From contig CAZXFF010000031.1 in assembly GCA_964640305.1 (NCBI GenBank), positions 1 through 23,096 on the forward strand: a stretch of DNA of 23,096 bases. Direction: 5' to 3'. The translations under genes and the position numbers were made by a program. Positions 15,805-23,096 of the stretch are shown piece after piece (the stretch's first letter is position 1; the number at the start of each line of letters is the position of its first letter). The notes below the pieces were generated by a model. It was not told the DNA's origin. It was given only the letters and a program-made list of their open reading frames with translations, and searched no databases. The stretch comes from Coprenecus sp964640305. GTDB taxonomy: Bacteria > Bacteroidota > Bacteroidia > Bacteroidales > UBA932.

Positions 15805-17475
15805 TTACTGCTTCTGGCATCTGACTGATGCACCCCAGGCATGTTTGGAGGTGGCAAGACTCGCTGCAGGTGCTATATAAGATGTGTATAAAGCAAGTGC
15901 GGCTGTACTATTCTCCAATACACCATTAGCCCAAAAGTAGGAGCTCTGATATGTCCTAGTAAATACACCATCGCATTCGATTAACCCGATTATCGGGTAC
16001 CAGCAGTCAGTATCTTCGCAAAATTTCAGGGAAGGATCTCCAGAAGATCCGAAGTTATGGCCATTGTTTGATGCATCAAAAGAAGGATTTTTTATAAGAT
16101 ATTCTGAGGTGTTGAGAGCTTTGCTCCAGATCGTTTCTGATCCGCCGTCAGGAATTCTATACCCTGGAGGACAAGGATCGTAGATGGTCTTTTCTGTTAG
16201 CCAACTGGTAGAGTTGAAACCTCCGTCTTCCAAATAGTACCAGTCTCCACCTGGTTCACTGCTGATGAAAGTTGTCGGATTTGCAGTTGCATATTCTAAT
16301 GTGCCGGTAGATGCATCTGATTTTACAGGGGCCGGCCATTCTCCTGTGGATTTTGCCAAAGTAGTTCCCGTAATGGATGAGGATCCCAGGAATGGATCTT
16401 TTCTCCCCCACTGGTAAAGTAAACCGAGGGCCCCTACATCGCCTGGGGTTGCTGAGGTGGCACCGAGGTTGCGGTCCATCATAGTTCCGGCATCGTTCAG
16501 GTAAACCTGATCTTCCGGCTTGTCCGTAAACCAGATATGCCAGCTCCAAAGGATATTGCCGGAAGCGTCTTTGGCTGCAATGGATGCGTTGCCTTTTTTG
16601 AAATCCGATCCCCCAGTTATGAAAGTGATTTTATTGCCGGAGCTTTCATATTGGGTTGTCGCAATCAGTTCTCCTTTTGTAGGGACAATGTCAGTTCCGA
16701 AAGTCTCCCACAGGACTTCTACGGACGAAACAGTACCGACAGACTCGCTTCCGTTACCCTTGACAGCAGGGAACATGTAGAATCCGGGACCGGAGACAAT
16801 ATAGCAGTTGGCAGTACCGTTCATGCTCAAATCCGTCTTTTCACCCTTATACCCGCTTTGTTTTATGGGCACTTTAAGAGTCTTGGCCTTTTCATATTCC
16901 AGTTTTATCTGTCCGGTTCTGGCTTTGTCCGACGCATTGGTGCCAACAGTGAATCTGACTTCTTCCGCTGTGACGGTTATGCCGGTAATCCAGTTGTCCT
17001 CGGTACTTGCTTTCAGATTGCCTCCCGAAACAGGATTCTCGATACTGTAGGTTATAGTTCCCTGACCGCCGTTATATTCGAATTCCTTCGGTTTTGAGGC
17101 TGTAATCTCCGGTCCATTCCCTTTCTGCCGGATGAGCAGGTTTACCGGCTCGGCGCCTTCGTAGGTGAGTTCAATGTTTCCACTACGCTCATCTTTTTCT
17201 TCGTTTTCCAGCAGAGTGAACGATATCTTTTTCTTATCGGCTTCGAGATCGACTATCCAATCTTCCTCCGTGTACACCTCCAGAATGACACCTTCTACGG
17301 GGTTCTTTACAGTGTAGGATATGGAATAGCTACCTTCTTCTTTCGCATAAGGATCAGTTTCCTTTACGGATATTTCTGGAGGTAGGACTTCCTCTTGAGG
17401 CTCAACTTTCTTGCATCCGTCGAGCACGTATGCTGCACAGAGCAGTGCGGTGATGTAGACTAAATACTTTTTCAT
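15805..17475 (-). CDS. BACON-domain lipoprotein with FISUMP C-terminal domain (2x BACON)
   Basis: The 556-aa protein has lipobox cysteine 21 (VLDGCKK). Two BACON domains follow (about 33-120 and 121-210), each with SYTVKNPVEGV/YSIENPVSGG, EDNWI and a closing LLIRQ/VPIKQS. The C-terminal half (about 220-556) has GTANCYIV, VLWETFGT, WSWHIWFTDKPEDQ, MDRNLGATSATPGD, GLLYQWGRKDPF and YDPCPPGYRIPDG, typical of the Fibrobacter-succinogenes major paralogous (FISUMP) domain, and ends VRCQKQ. BACON domains are thought to bind glycans or mucin; FISUMP has no known activity. As first gene of operon I it shares a promoter with lemA and the M48 protease, so it may be their surface client or a damage sensor. 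Two paralogs lie in operon V. Confidence 0.88.
   Translation of the reverse strand: MKKYLVYITALLCAAYVLDGCKKVEPQEEVLPPEISVKETDPYAKEEGSYSISYTVKNPVEGVILEVYTEEDWIVDLEADKKKISFTLLENEEKDERSGNIELTYEGAEPVNLLIRQKGNGPEITASKPKEFEYNGGQGTITYSIENPVSGGNLKASTEDNWITGITVTAEEVRFTVGTNASDKARTGQIKLEYEKAKTLKVPIKQSGYKGEKTDLSMNGTANCYIVSGPGFYMFPAVKGNGSESVGTVSSVEVLWETFGTDIVPTKGELIATTQYESSGNKITFITGGSDFKKGNASIAAKDASGNILWSWHIWFTDKPEDQVYLNDAGTMMDRNLGATSATPGDVGALGLLYQWGRKDPFLGSSSITGTTLAKSTGEWPAPVKSDASTGTLEYATANPTTFISSEPGGDWYYLEDGGFNSTSWLTEKTIYDPCPPGYRIPDGGSETIWSKALNTSEYLIKNPSFDASNNGHNFGSSGDPSLKFCEDTDCWYPIIGLIECDGVFTRTYQSSYFWANGVLENSTAALALYTSYIAPAASLATSKHAWGASVRCQKQ
16463..16517. repeat. 55-bp identical block shared with the truncated paralog at the right edge
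   Basis: 16463-16517 equals 23042-23096 at every base, covering the LNDAGTMMDRNLGA region of the FISUMP domain. The match runs off the window edge, so its full length is unknown. Confidence 0.85.
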
Positions 17476-17503
17476 GACAAGGTTGATTAAATGTTTTCAA
17501 AAG

Positions 17504-17612
17504 CGAAGTAAATACAATCCGGGAAGTTCCTTTATAACGTACGGCGCAATGTAAGGGACCGATTGTCATCCCTGAAGCAAGTTGAAGGTGAACGATTGTA
17601 ATACATGACGCA
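17504..17612 (-). promoter_or_regulatory. Three-copy phased operator array and -7 element for operon I
   Basis: Sites start at 17531 (TTTATAACGTACGGCGCA), 17562 (ATTGTCATCCCTGAAGCA) and 17595 (ATTGTAATACATGACGCA), with steps of 31 and 33 bp, the same as before operon II. TTACTTCG (minus strand, 17511-17504) lies 19 bp nearer the gene and 28 bp from the ATG at 17475. The middle copies of the two arrays share CTGRAGCAAGTT, so each position in the array keeps its own character. Confidence 0.75.
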
Positions 17613-17613
17613 G

Positions 17614-17658
17614 CAACACCGTTCAAAACGCTGTAGATTAGCATCTTGGACGGTGTTG
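17614..17658. other. Long-loop dyad beyond the operon I array
   Basis: Arms 17614-17626 (CAACACCGTTCAA) and 17646-17658 (TTGGACGGTGTTG) pair over 13 bp with one wobble, around a 19-nt loop. It lies 77 bp beyond the stop of the barrel gene at 17736 and is centred 41 bp from the distal operator start. No T tract follows. The remaining 17659-17735 shows nothing I can name. Confidence 0.5.
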
Positions 17659-17735
17659 TGATTTACATTTCCCGACCGTTTACGGGGGAGAATTTCATAT
17701 CTTGCTTACCATTCTGTAATACTTTGTGGAGTATA

Positions 17736-18659
17736 TCAGAAATAGTAGTTCAGTGAAATCCTTGCCCCGATGTTTTCAATGCCGTAGAGCAGTGCGTTGC
17801 TTCCGGGACTTACAAATCCGGTATAGTTCACCACACTTCCGGTGAAAGTGCTGAATCCTTCATAGACGGTGTAGGTTTCCGGCTGGAATGTGACAGCTAC
17901 AGGCGTGAAGTTCATGCTGAGTCCTGCGGATATCCTTTCCGCGAGGAATACCTCGATGCCCATTTCCAACGAGATTCCCAGCGCATGGATGTATCCGGAG
18001 TTGTACCTGTTCACGGGTCTTCCGTAAGCGATGCCGAGCTTTGCGGTGAAGTCATTGAGGGACCCATCCTTCATCTCGGATGTCATGGGCATGCTCGAGG
18101 GAACGTGGTTCAGTGCCGTCATCCTGTTTCCATAATCGAAAGTGAGGTTTCCACCGGCAACGGAATAGAGCAGGTCTGCACCGAATATGAACCTTACTGC
18201 CCTTTCTCCCGTCATGTACTCGAAACCGAGCATGAGGCTTCCGCTGTTCATCAGTGAGTGGATTTCATCGACGACGAGGTTCTGCGAATTGGGGTTGAGG
18301 GCAACGGCAAGGTCATCCTGGACGTATTCCTTGTAGTTTACCAGGCTTCCGTTGAAACCAAGGCTTGCCCTGAATGCCCAATGTCTGGAAGTCCTGTATT
18401 TCATTCTTATTGCAGCGACAGGGTCCTGCGAAAGCATGAACATCTGGTGCGGGCTGGCAGCGTTGTTGGAAATCCAGTCGCCGACGAAATCACCGGCTTT
18501 GGGCTGAGCCAGCATCTGTGAGGACATGGATGCCGGATTGAAAACCACACCGATGGACCAGTCACCCTTTTCGGGTGTGTAGAATTTCTTATCCTGCGCA
18601 TGCACGGCAACGGCAGAGATCAGGAAAAGCAAAAAGGACGTATATGCTATTCTTTTCAT
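17736..18659 (-). CDS. Outer-membrane beta-barrel protein, unassigned family
   Basis: The 307-aa product has a signal peptide (MKRIAYTSFLLFLISAVAVHA, then QDKKF). Repeated amphipathic strands include WAFRASLGFNGSLVNY, GSLMLGFEYMTGERAVRFIF, FTAKLGIAYGRPVN, ALGISLEMGIEVFLAER and ISAGLSMNFTPVAVTF, with an end RISLNYYF whose final phenylalanine fits BAM substrates. It is the last gene of operon V, after a small lipoprotein and BACON-FISUMP proteins. It could anchor or export those lipoproteins, but nothing in the sequence shows this. A dyad that may terminate the transcript lies 77 bp downstream. Confidence 0.75.
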   Translation of the reverse strand: MKRIAYTSFLLFLISAVAVHAQDKKFYTPEKGDWSIGVVFNPASMSSQMLAQPKAGDFVGDWISNNAASPHQMFMLSQDPVAAIRMKYRTSRHWAFRASLGFNGSLVNYKEYVQDDLAVALNPNSQNLVVDEIHSLMNSGSLMLGFEYMTGERAVRFIFGADLLYSVAGGNLTFDYGNRMTALNHVPSSMPMTSEMKDGSLNDFTAKLGIAYGRPVNRYNSGYIHALGISLEMGIEVFLAERISAGLSMNFTPVAVTFQPETYTVYEGFSTFTGSVVNYTGFVSPGSNALLYGIENIGARISLNYYF

Positions 18660-18712
18660 GATAAGGTGTGTTAAAGTTATTAGTTATAGTTGAAACCGTT
18701 CATGCATCGGTG

Positions 18713-19219
18713 TCAAGGCTGGATCAGTCCGCCTTCTGAAATGTAGGCCGACGGAACAAGGTCAAGTGCGAAGTGTTCTGTCTTGCCTCCAGGGACCGGC
18801 TTTTCTATTTCGGCGAAGAAATAGGCCTCAGAGGACACGGAATTCCCATCGCTGTCAAAAGTGTAGGAGTCCCCCAGTATCGAGCTGTTCACCTTTACTG
18901 TCAGGGTCTTCCCGACAGGGCATCCGATCTGGTATTCGAAGAATCCGTCGCTGTCAGTTTCTACGGTAATGATTGCGAACTCGGTATTTCCGCTGGCATC
19001 GGGTATACCGTACATGATGTGGACCGGAGTTCCAGAGTCTACTATTTCCGGGGCTTCCGGCATTCCGGTGTCATCCATGGCGATGTAGCGGACATGTCCG
19101 GTCACTGTTACCTTCAGAGGCAGTGACTCCTCGTCTAAGGATGTCTGTTCGAACTTTGTGCAGGAGAAAGACATCAGCAGGACGGCAACGGCCGTCAGGA
19201 TAGAGATGTAGGTTTTCAT
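18713..19219 (-). CDS. Small lipoprotein with a carboxypeptidase-regulatory-like beta fold
   Basis: The 168-aa protein has a lipobox cysteine at residue 20 (LMSFSCTKF). The mature part has VTVTGHVRYIAMDD, GTPVHIMYG, TETDSDGFFEYQI-like (VETDSDGFFEYQIG) and GKTLTVKVN. That is the T-D-x-D-G-x-F-x-Y/F pattern of transthyretin-like or carboxypeptidase-regulatory-like domains common on Bacteroidales surface lipoproteins. No catalytic residues are visible. It sits between the 3xBACON lipoprotein (67 bp) and the barrel gene (53 bp) in operon V, and could form a complex with the barrel. Confidence 0.72.
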   Translation of the reverse strand: MKTYISILTAVAVLLMSFSCTKFEQTSLDEESLPLKVTVTGHVRYIAMDDTGMPEAPEIVDSGTPVHIMYGIPDASGNTEFAIITVETDSDGFFEYQIGCPVGKTLTVKVNSSILGDSYTFDSDGNSVSSEAYFFAEIEKPVPGGKTEHFALDLVPSAYISEGGLIQP

Positions 19220-19286
19220 GATACTTTGGTTTTAAAATTTGTTAGTGAATCTTGAAATATCTTGATTTTGTAGTTTGCATTGTGTT

Positions 19287-21329
19287 CTATTCCTTCTGGC
19301 AGCGGACGGTACAACCTTTTGAACGATTAATCTTAAGTGAAAGTGTAGATTCCGTATAATCAGTAGTCACGTAAACTCCTAAATCGTAGTCAATAAGCAG
19401 TGCATGTACGAAAACCTTTGTTCCGTTCGATGTCCATTCATTGTTTGGAGAACATGTCCATAAAACACATTCTTCCCAAGTATGCGCAGCTGAAGCCTCG
19501 TCTACATTCAAGTAATACCCTGTATATGGAAACCAGCATACATCGGCAGCGGTAATGGACTGTCCGGTAGAAGAAGCCCCCCAATTGTACCCGCTGCTGC
19601 CGTTACGGAACTTCAGTTGACCTAAAAAGATGAACATTCCCGTTTGGCCGAAGGCCTTGGCCCACAATCCGTCGGCATCTCCGTCTGGGACCCTGTAGCC
19701 GGGAGGGCATGGGTCGTAGATGGTCTTCTTCGATTGCCATCTGGTATTGTCTGTGCTCGGGGCGCCCTTCTCGTAGTGATACCAGTCTCTATTTCCATTT
19801 ATAAAGGTCATCGGGTTTGCAATGGCATATTCAATTGTGCCTTTGCTTGGATCTCTATCACTATCAACCAAATCGAAATATTCTCCGGCATATTTTGCCT
19901 TTACATATTCAACTGTGCGGTCATGGACATCTCCAGAGAGATACGGATCTCGTGCGGCATTGCCCAAGAACGGATCCTTCCTGCCCCACTGGTAAAGAAG
20001 ACCGCGGGTCGTTATATCGCCCGGGGTGGCGGATGTGGCTCCGAGATTACGGTCCATGACGATACCTGCACCGTTGTTGTAAATCTGGTCCACGGGACGG
20101 TCCGTCAGCCATAAATGCCAGCTCCAAAGAATCTTTCCGGATTCATCCTTTACCGCAATCAGGGCATTGCCTTCTTTCATCGGACTCTTCACTTTGAAGA
20201 AGACTTTTTCAGCACCGTATGCAGCGCTTTCTATAAGGTCCCCTTTATTAGGCTGCTCTTTTGTTCCGAAAGTTTCCCAAAGGACTTCTGCGGACGCCCC
20301 TTTCCCTATTGACGCCGAGCTGTTGCCCTTTACCGCAGAGATCATGTACTCTCCTCCGTCCGTTATGATATAGCAGTTGGCAGTACCCGTCAGGTCTATT
20401 GCAGTAGCGGTGCATTTGTCTTGCGATACCAGCAGTTCCAGCTTCTCGGCCCCCTCATATTCAAAGATTATGCGCCCGTTCCGTTTGAATCCGTACTGGT
20501 TTGCATCAACGGAGAATGATACAGTCTCCGTTCCGACCTGGATGCCGTAGATCCAGTCATCGTTTGTGCTTGCCTTCAGTTCGGTACCTGCCCTCGGATA
20601 CTCGATGCTGTATGTTATGGAGCCTTTCCCTCCTGTATAATTGAAGACATCGGGCTGTGAAGCTTTGATTTCGGGAGGCGGAATGTACTTGCTTTGCCTT
20701 ATGATTATACTCAGAGGCTCGGCCCCCTCGTATGTAAGTTCCATTTTCCCGCTCCTTTCTTCTTCTATAGGATTCGCACCGACTACGAAAGAAACGGTCT
20801 CTTCCCCGACTGTGATGTCCGAAATCCAGTCAACATTGCTGCTTGCCTTCAGTTCGATCCCTTCCGTAGGGTTTTCGACCCTGTAGGGAATGTTTCCGTT
20901 TCCTCCCGGGTAGTCGAAGTAGCCTGGCTGCGGGGCTATGATGACGGGATCTTCTGTGTACCTGTCCTGTTTTATAGTCACGCTTGCAGACTTCGCACCT
21001 TCATAGGTGAATTCTATCTTCCCGCTTCTTTCCTTATCCGAGCCGTTGGCTGTCAGGCTGAAAGATACGGACTTTTCATTCACAACGGTAAGATCATATA
21101 TCCATTTGTCCTTGCTGGATACTTCCAGACTTACACCTTCCTTCGGATTCTTGATGCTGTAGGATATGGTGTATGTATCACCTATGAAGGGATATGTTTT
21201 CGGGTTCTTGACGGATATTTCAGGGGGAGGGGATTCCTCTTCCTCCTGTACCGGCTCTACCCTTTTGCATCCGTACAGCGTAGTCGCCATACCGAGCAGT
21301 GCAATTATGTAGAACAAATACTTTTTCAT
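19287..21329 (-). CDS. BACON-domain lipoprotein with FISUMP C-terminal domain (3x BACON)
   Basis: I start it at ATG 21329 (MKKYLFYIIALLGMATTLYG, cysteine 21) because that matches the paralog at 17475; the frame is open 45 codons further but that part has no signal. The 680-aa protein has three BACON domains (about 35-125, 126-213 and 214-300), each with an N/Y-P-x-x-G turn, W-I and a terminal I-K/R/S-Q. A FISUMP domain follows with GTANCYII, VLWETFGT, WSWHLWLTDRPVDQ, MDRNLGATSATPGD, GLLYQWGRKDPFLG, YDPCPPGYRVPDG and a CTVRCQKE end. Probably a surface glycan-binding lipoprotein. One extra BACON repeat relative to its paralog makes it a longer version of the same stalk. Confidence 0.88.
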   Translation of the reverse strand: MKKYLFYIIALLGMATTLYGCKRVEPVQEEEESPPPEISVKNPKTYPFIGDTYTISYSIKNPKEGVSLEVSSKDKWIYDLTVVNEKSVSFSLTANGSDKERSGKIEFTYEGAKSASVTIKQDRYTEDPVIIAPQPGYFDYPGGNGNIPYRVENPTEGIELKASSNVDWISDITVGEETVSFVVGANPIEEERSGKMELTYEGAEPLSIIIRQSKYIPPPEIKASQPDVFNYTGGKGSITYSIEYPRAGTELKASTNDDWIYGIQVGTETVSFSVDANQYGFKRNGRIIFEYEGAEKLELLVSQDKCTATAIDLTGTANCYIITDGGEYMISAVKGNSSASIGKGASAEVLWETFGTKEQPNKGDLIESAAYGAEKVFFKVKSPMKEGNALIAVKDESGKILWSWHLWLTDRPVDQIYNNGAGIVMDRNLGATSATPGDITTRGLLYQWGRKDPFLGNAARDPYLSGDVHDRTVEYVKAKYAGEYFDLVDSDRDPSKGTIEYAIANPMTFINGNRDWYHYEKGAPSTDNTRWQSKKTIYDPCPPGYRVPDGDADGLWAKAFGQTGMFIFLGQLKFRNGSSGYNWGASSTGQSITAADVCWFPYTGYYLNVDEASAAHTWEECVLWTCSPNNEWTSNGTKVFVHALLIDYDLGVYVTTDYTESTLSLKINRSKGCTVRCQKE

Positions 21330-21375
21330 GATAATCCTGTTTGATTTGAAATATTGATTTCCCGGTAGCAATCCC

Positions 21376-22363
21376 TTAGGGAAGCTGTGCACCATATTCC
21401 GGTTCTGCTCCGAACAGCTGTAGGGCCTTGTCGAAGTTGTAACGGTTTCCGAACATGGATACACGGGTGGTGGCAGAGCCCTGCAGGTTCATTCCCATAG
21501 CAGATCTGAAAAGGTTTGCGGCGGAATTGGGATCAAAACTTTCAGTAGTCATCACCTTCAGGGATGCGAACCCCTTAAGATAGGCCTGGTCGATCACATC
21601 CTTGAATTTGCTCGTATCGGGAAGTTCCCTGTTGTCTTCGTATTTTGTCAGTGTTTCCACTTCGTCAAAACGTTTTCCCGGTACGTAGAGCCATGCCCCT
21701 CCGCTTGTCCCTGCCATCACGAGGTCTCCCTTGTTCATGAAGAACAGGTTGTCGTATGCGGAGCAGATCTTACGTTTGTCTTCCGGAAGGTTCGAGTCGT
21801 CCCAGCCTGCGTCCAAAGCACCGAAGTTGTTGCATCCGAAAATATTGTGGTGTACATTGTGGTCGGCTCCGTTGCGGAATCGGTATCCGTATCCCATGCT
21901 TTCCATTTCCTTGGTCGTAGGCCATGAGAACAGGANNNNNNNNNNNNNNNNNNNNNNNNNNNNNNNNNNNNNNNNNNNNNNNNNNNNNNNNNNNNNNNNN
22001 NNNNNNNNNNNNNNNNNNNNNNNNNNNNNNNNNNNGGATAAGGTCACCGTCGGCGGCTTTGTCGATGGCTTTCTGGATGTCCTTCATAGGAGCTTCCTTG
22101 GTCCCTTCGCCCCTTGCGCTGCCTTTTTCCAGGTTTACATAATAGATGTTGCCGTTAAAATCGGCAGTGGATTCCTTGGCAGTGGATTCCTTAGATGTGG
22201 CTTCCTGTTTTTCGGCAACCTGTTTTTCAGATGTCTCTTTTTCATTGGAGACTTTCATTATCTTGCTTAGTGCGTTGCCTAATTGTGCATTTGCCACAAA
22301 ACCTGAGACAAGCAATATCGCTGCCGTCAGTAAGCTTCTTCTGATAAAATCTGTAGTTTTCAT
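21376..22363 (-). CDS. Right-handed beta-helix (DUF1565-like) secreted protein, interrupted by assembly gap
   Basis: The N-terminal 109 codons (22363-22037) give a signal peptide (MKTTDFIRRSLLTAAILLVS, then GFVANAQ), a Lys/Glu/Ser/Thr-rich low-complexity linker (about residues 40-68), and NGNIYYVNLEKGSARGEGT then APMKDIQKAIDKAADGDLI, the usual opening of parallel beta-helix proteins. After the gap, 21935-21376 gives YRFRNGADHNVHHNIFGCNN and an alpha-rich tail ending AEPEYGAQLP. The family is usually extracellular glycan-binding or polysaccharide lyase-like; no catalytic residues can be named with the middle missing. The two parts are out of frame by one base across the 100 N, which is expected if the gap size is a placeholder. 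A single gene is my reading; two genes cannot be excluded. Confidence 0.7.
21936..22035. other. Assembly gap (100 N)
   Basis: Exactly 100 unknown bases, the conventional size for a gap of unknown length. If the beta-helix gene is continuous, the true length must be a multiple of three, so it is not 100. Confidence 0.98.
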
Positions 22364-22398
22364 TCTATAATTTTATTTAATGGTTGTTACTCTCAAAG

Positions 22399-23096
22399 TC
22401 ATTGTTCTTTCTGGCAGCGGACCGGATTGCCGGTAACAGTCATATGCTGGAACGTAAGCACCAGGATCTTGTCGGTGATAAGCAAGGTGCTCCCTGATGC
22501 ACTCGGACTGCAGGCCCAATAAGTAGTTGGATTGTTCAAGGCGATATTTCCGGATTGATCCCTCCTGCCGACCATTGGATACCAGCAGTTTTCGGCATCA
22601 CTGAATGCATTTGAACCTTTGGATGAACTGAAGTTGGATCCAATGTTTGTAATGTCATACATATTGTTTGTAATCCTGCTTGTCAAATCCCAATTCAATG
22701 CCTTGGACCATACTCCGTCACTTCCTCCGTCAGGAACCCTGTAACCGGGAGGACACGGGTCGTATATGGTTTTATTCCGTGTCCAGCGGCTATTGTCTTT
22801 GCCTTCGTTTCCTTCAAAATAATACCAGTCAGAATTATTGGAGGTAATGAATGTAGTAGGGTTTGCAATGGCATAGTCTATTGTACCCGTAGAGGCATCG
22901 GATTTGGCAAGATTGAAGTCGATGGTGGCTTTCGCTGCACTCCTTCCGGTGATCTTGCTGGATGATAAAAACGGGTCTTTTCTTCCCCACTGGTAAAGTA
23001 GGCCGAGAGCACCTGCTTCACCGGGAGTTGCAGAGGTGGCTCCGAGGTTGCGGTCCATCATAGTTCCGGCATCGTTCAGGTAAACCTGATCTTCCG
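22399..23096 (-). CDS. FISUMP-domain lipoprotein, 5' end outside window
   Basis: The frame is open to the right edge, where EDQVYLNDAGTMMDRNLGA continues the paralog pattern, so the internal ATG near 23061 is not the true start. The visible 232 residues are the C-terminal part of a FISUMP domain: MDRNLGATSATPGEAGALGL, YQWGRKDPFLSSS, YDPCPPGYRVPDGGSDGVW, and an end TGNPVRCQKEQ. By comparison with the proteins at 15805 and 19287, the missing N-terminus probably carries a lipobox and BACON domains. It lies 35 bp before the beta-helix gene and is the first visible gene of operon V. Three such paralogs within 7.3 kb suggest local duplication. Confidence 0.85.
   Translation of the reverse strand, partial: EDQVYLNDAGTMMDRNLGATSATPGEAGALGLLYQWGRKDPFLSSSKITGRSAAKATIDFNLAKSDASTGTIDYAIANPTTFITSNNSDWYYFEGNEGKDNSRWTRNKTIYDPCPPGYRVPDGGSDGVWSKALNWDLTSRITNNMYDITNIGSNFSSSKGSNAFSDAENCWYPMVGRRDQSGNIALNNPTTYWACSPSASGSTLLITDKILVLTFQHMTVTGNPVRCQKEQ
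23042..23096. repeat. 55-bp identical block shared with 16463-16517
   Basis: It is identical at every base to the corresponding block in the BACON-FISUMP gene of operon I, and truncated by the window edge. Outside it the two genes differ at many synonymous sites. Confidence 0.85.

Overview
The window looks like the chromosome of a gut-type Bacteroidales (Bacteroides, Parabacteroides or Alistipes-like; genus not decidable here). The grounds are fimbrillin-family and Big2 lipoproteins, BACON plus FISUMP lipoproteins, a histone H1-like Hc1 small protein, DUF6175, and A/T-rich -7 elements of the TAnnTTTG kind. It is draft or metagenome sequence, with a 100-N gap at 21936-22035. Everything except one partial gene at the left edge is on the minus strand, so it reads from right to left. 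No tRNA, rRNA, transposase or CRISPR array was seen.

Layout from the right. Operon V (23096 to 17736) holds a 5'-truncated FISUMP lipoprotein, a beta-helix protein broken by the gap, a 3xBACON-FISUMP lipoprotein, a small lipoprotein and an outer-membrane barrel. Operon I (17475 to 14220) holds a 2xBACON-FISUMP lipoprotein, LemA and an HtpX-like M48 protease. Operon II (13997 to 9630) holds a TMEM43 family protein, a 540-aa protein with a C-terminal barrel, a 169-aa secreted protein and a DUF6175 protein. Operon III (9377 to 7615) holds an Hc1-like protein, a Big2 lipoprotein and a frameshifted OmpA C-terminal remnant, closed by a hairpin terminator. Operon IV (7511 to 512) holds an outer-membrane barrel, a second Hc1-like protein, a nine-domain Big2 lipoprotein and two mosaic fimbrillin paralogs, closed by a hairpin with a T tract. 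The extreme left is the tail of a plus-strand gene that may be a mobilization protein.

The most interesting result is regulatory. The three long intergenic regions in front of operons I, II and III carry the same undescribed architecture: an 18-bp motif (about WTTATAAYATWYGGCGCA, plus-strand reading) repeated three or four times at 31-33 bp steps (three helical turns). In all three, the gene-proximal copy lies exactly 19 bp from a TTAYTTYG element that fits a Bacteroidetes -7 box. This suggests that one regulator, not encoded in the window, switches on all three operons and so links envelope quality control (LemA, M48, TMEM43) to a nucleoid protein and to surface lipoproteins. Other notable points are the repeated Hc1-Big2 gene pair, four identical 258-bp Big2 repeats, and a 486-bp tract of perfect identity between the two fimbrillins.
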